From Paenibacillus monticola (GTDB taxonomy: Bacteria > Bacillota > Bacilli > Paenibacillales > Paenibacillaceae), in assembly GCF_009664975.1 (NCBI RefSeq), contig NZ_WJXB01000003.1:682001-746000 (forward strand): DNA of 64,000 bases. Reading direction: 5' to 3'. Below the pieces are notes generated by a model. It was not told where the DNA came from. It saw only the letters and a list, made by a program, of their open reading frames with translations, and ran no database searches. This document shows, in pieces, positions 63,169 through 64,000 of the stretch (position 1 is the first letter of the stretch; each line of letters begins with the position of its first letter). Both the position numbers and the translations under genes were made by a program.

Positions 63169-64000
63169 GTATGATTCTCCCCTCTATGAATTACAGGAAT
63201 GATCCCTGATAAATTGCTGTGAATTGATTTCAGAACCTGCTCGAGTCTTTCTAGTCCCTTATGCAATAGCACTCTTGGACAAGCAATATTTATGCGGATA
63301 AATCCCTCTCCTGTATCGCCATAGATGAGGCCTTCATTTATTCTTAGTTGTCCTTCTTCCAATAGCTTCTTACTCAACTCTGTTGAAGGGATACCAAGAC
63401 TCCGGCAATCGATCCAGATTAAATAAGTTGCCTCTGGGAGTAGAGCCCTTAAGTCAGGCAGTCTTCCTTTTATAAAAGACATGATGTAATCCCTGTTCCC
63501 TGCAAGATAAACCAGCAATTGATCTAACCATTCTTCCCCATTGTTATAAGCGGCAATTAAAGCTTCAATTCCAAAAACATTAGGTTCAATGGCCTCATTA
63601 ACATTAAGTGACCGGTTGACTTTTTTTCTGAATTCTTCGTTTGCCGATATAATATTAGATGTTTTAAGTCCAGCAAGATTGAAGGTTTTGCTAGGTGCCG
63701 TGCATGTTATTGAGTTCATTAGAAACTCTTCACCCATTGAGGCAAAAGGAATGAAATGATTATCTGTATATACCAAATCCCTATGAATTTCATCAGACAC
63801 AACTACTACGTTATGCCGTAAACATATTTCGGCTAATCGCAGCAGCTCCGCTCTGCTCCATACTCTTCCAACAGGATTGTGAGGATTACAGAGAATAAAG
63901 AGTTTAACTTTTTCATGGGAAGCCTTTTGTTCAAAATCATCGAAATCAATTTCATAGGTATCGCCATTGTGCTTGAGTTCATTGACGACGACATGACAGC
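63165..64000 (-). CDS. MalY/PatB-type PLP aminotransferase, 5' end outside
   Basis: At least 278 residues are in the window; the start is beyond base 64000. Fold-type I motifs are seen: NPHNPVGRVWSRAEL, VVVVSDEIHRDLVY (Asp for PLP N1) and APSKTFNLAGL, whose Lys binds PLP. These are typical of MalY/PatB C-S lyases (cystathionine beta-lyase) and related aminotransferases. It overlaps the flavodoxin gene by 4 bases, so it is the first visible gene of the operon. Confidence 0.9.
   Translation of the reverse strand, partial: CHVVVNELKHNGDTYEIDFDDFEQKASHEKVKLFILCNPHNPVGRVWSRAELLRLAEICLRHNVVVVSDEIHRDLVYTDNHFIPFASMGEEFLMNSITCTAPSKTFNLAGLKTSNIISANEEFRKKVNRSLNVNEAIEPNVFGIEALIAAYNNGEEWLDQLLVYLAGNRDYIMSFIKGRLPDLRALLPEATYLIWIDCRSLGIPSTELSKKLLEEGQLRINEGLIYGDTGEGFIRINIACPRVLLHKGLERLEQVLKSIHSNLSGIIPVIHRGENHT

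Overview
The window looks like a chromosomal segment of a Paenibacillus-type Firmicute. The main reasons are four CUT1 permease genes with their lipoprotein sugar-binding proteins, a YesM/YesN two-component pair, a membrane-bound AraC regulator, a receiver-BTAD response regulator, GH9 and GH20 glycosidases, strong AGGAGG-type ribosome binding sites and CcpA (cre)-like sites. Species cannot be named from the sequence alone.

Layout. 1-9.5 kb: the 5' part of a very large secreted surface protein, a small secreted trypsin-like protease just upstream of it, and a two-gene signalling operon (a 1023-aa hybrid kinase with two kinase cores, plus a receiver/BTAD regulator). 9.5-12.6 kb: debris, including a GH43 fragment, a possible small peptide gene with its own terminator, a frameshifted lipoprotein gene and a broken copper-amine-oxidase-like domain gene. 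12.6-24 kb: single-gene accessory functions (HAD, SDR/MerR pair, C39-like peptidase, beta-lactamase-like lipoprotein, APH-like kinase, nucleoside-kinase-like and nucleotidyltransferase-like genes, GNAT), many separated by members of one dispersed palindromic repeat. An internally deleted rsgA here still has its leader-peptide/tandem-terminator region. 24-27 kb: TetR plus MMPL exporter.

27.3-33.9 kb: a YesMN two-component system divergent from a sugar ABC importer whose promoter carries a cre site. 34-35 kb: more gene remnants. 35-44 kb: an operon of two permeases, binding protein, NagB, a broken NagA and a GH20 hexosaminidase, divergent from its likely membrane AraC regulator. Together these would import and degrade N-acetylglucosamine oligosaccharides, but the deacetylase step is lost here. 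44-46.6 kb: a GH9 cellulase with Fn3 and CBM96-like modules but no signal peptide. 47-49.7 kb: Gfo/Idh/MocA dehydrogenase and frameshifted ThuA, divergent from AraC. 50-52 kb: ArsR plus an MFS drug exporter.

52-64 kb: a redox-rich region: tautomerase, aldo/keto reductase, NAD(P)H oxidoreductase, then an IS30 element and a group IIC intron packed against each other, then an operon with AraC, three exported cyclophilin-like-fold proteins, an acetyltransferase, an SDR, a DUF4405-like membrane protein, a lipoprotein flavodoxin and a PLP aminotransferase. The last group may be an extracytoplasmic flavin/redox system and is the most interesting functional unit here.

An unusual number of genes are broken. 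Four (rsgA, a YozG-like regulator, nagA, a quinone oxidoreductase) keep both ends but lack the middle. Several others carry single-base shifts, often in homopolymers, and these need checking against raw reads before being called real pseudogenes.
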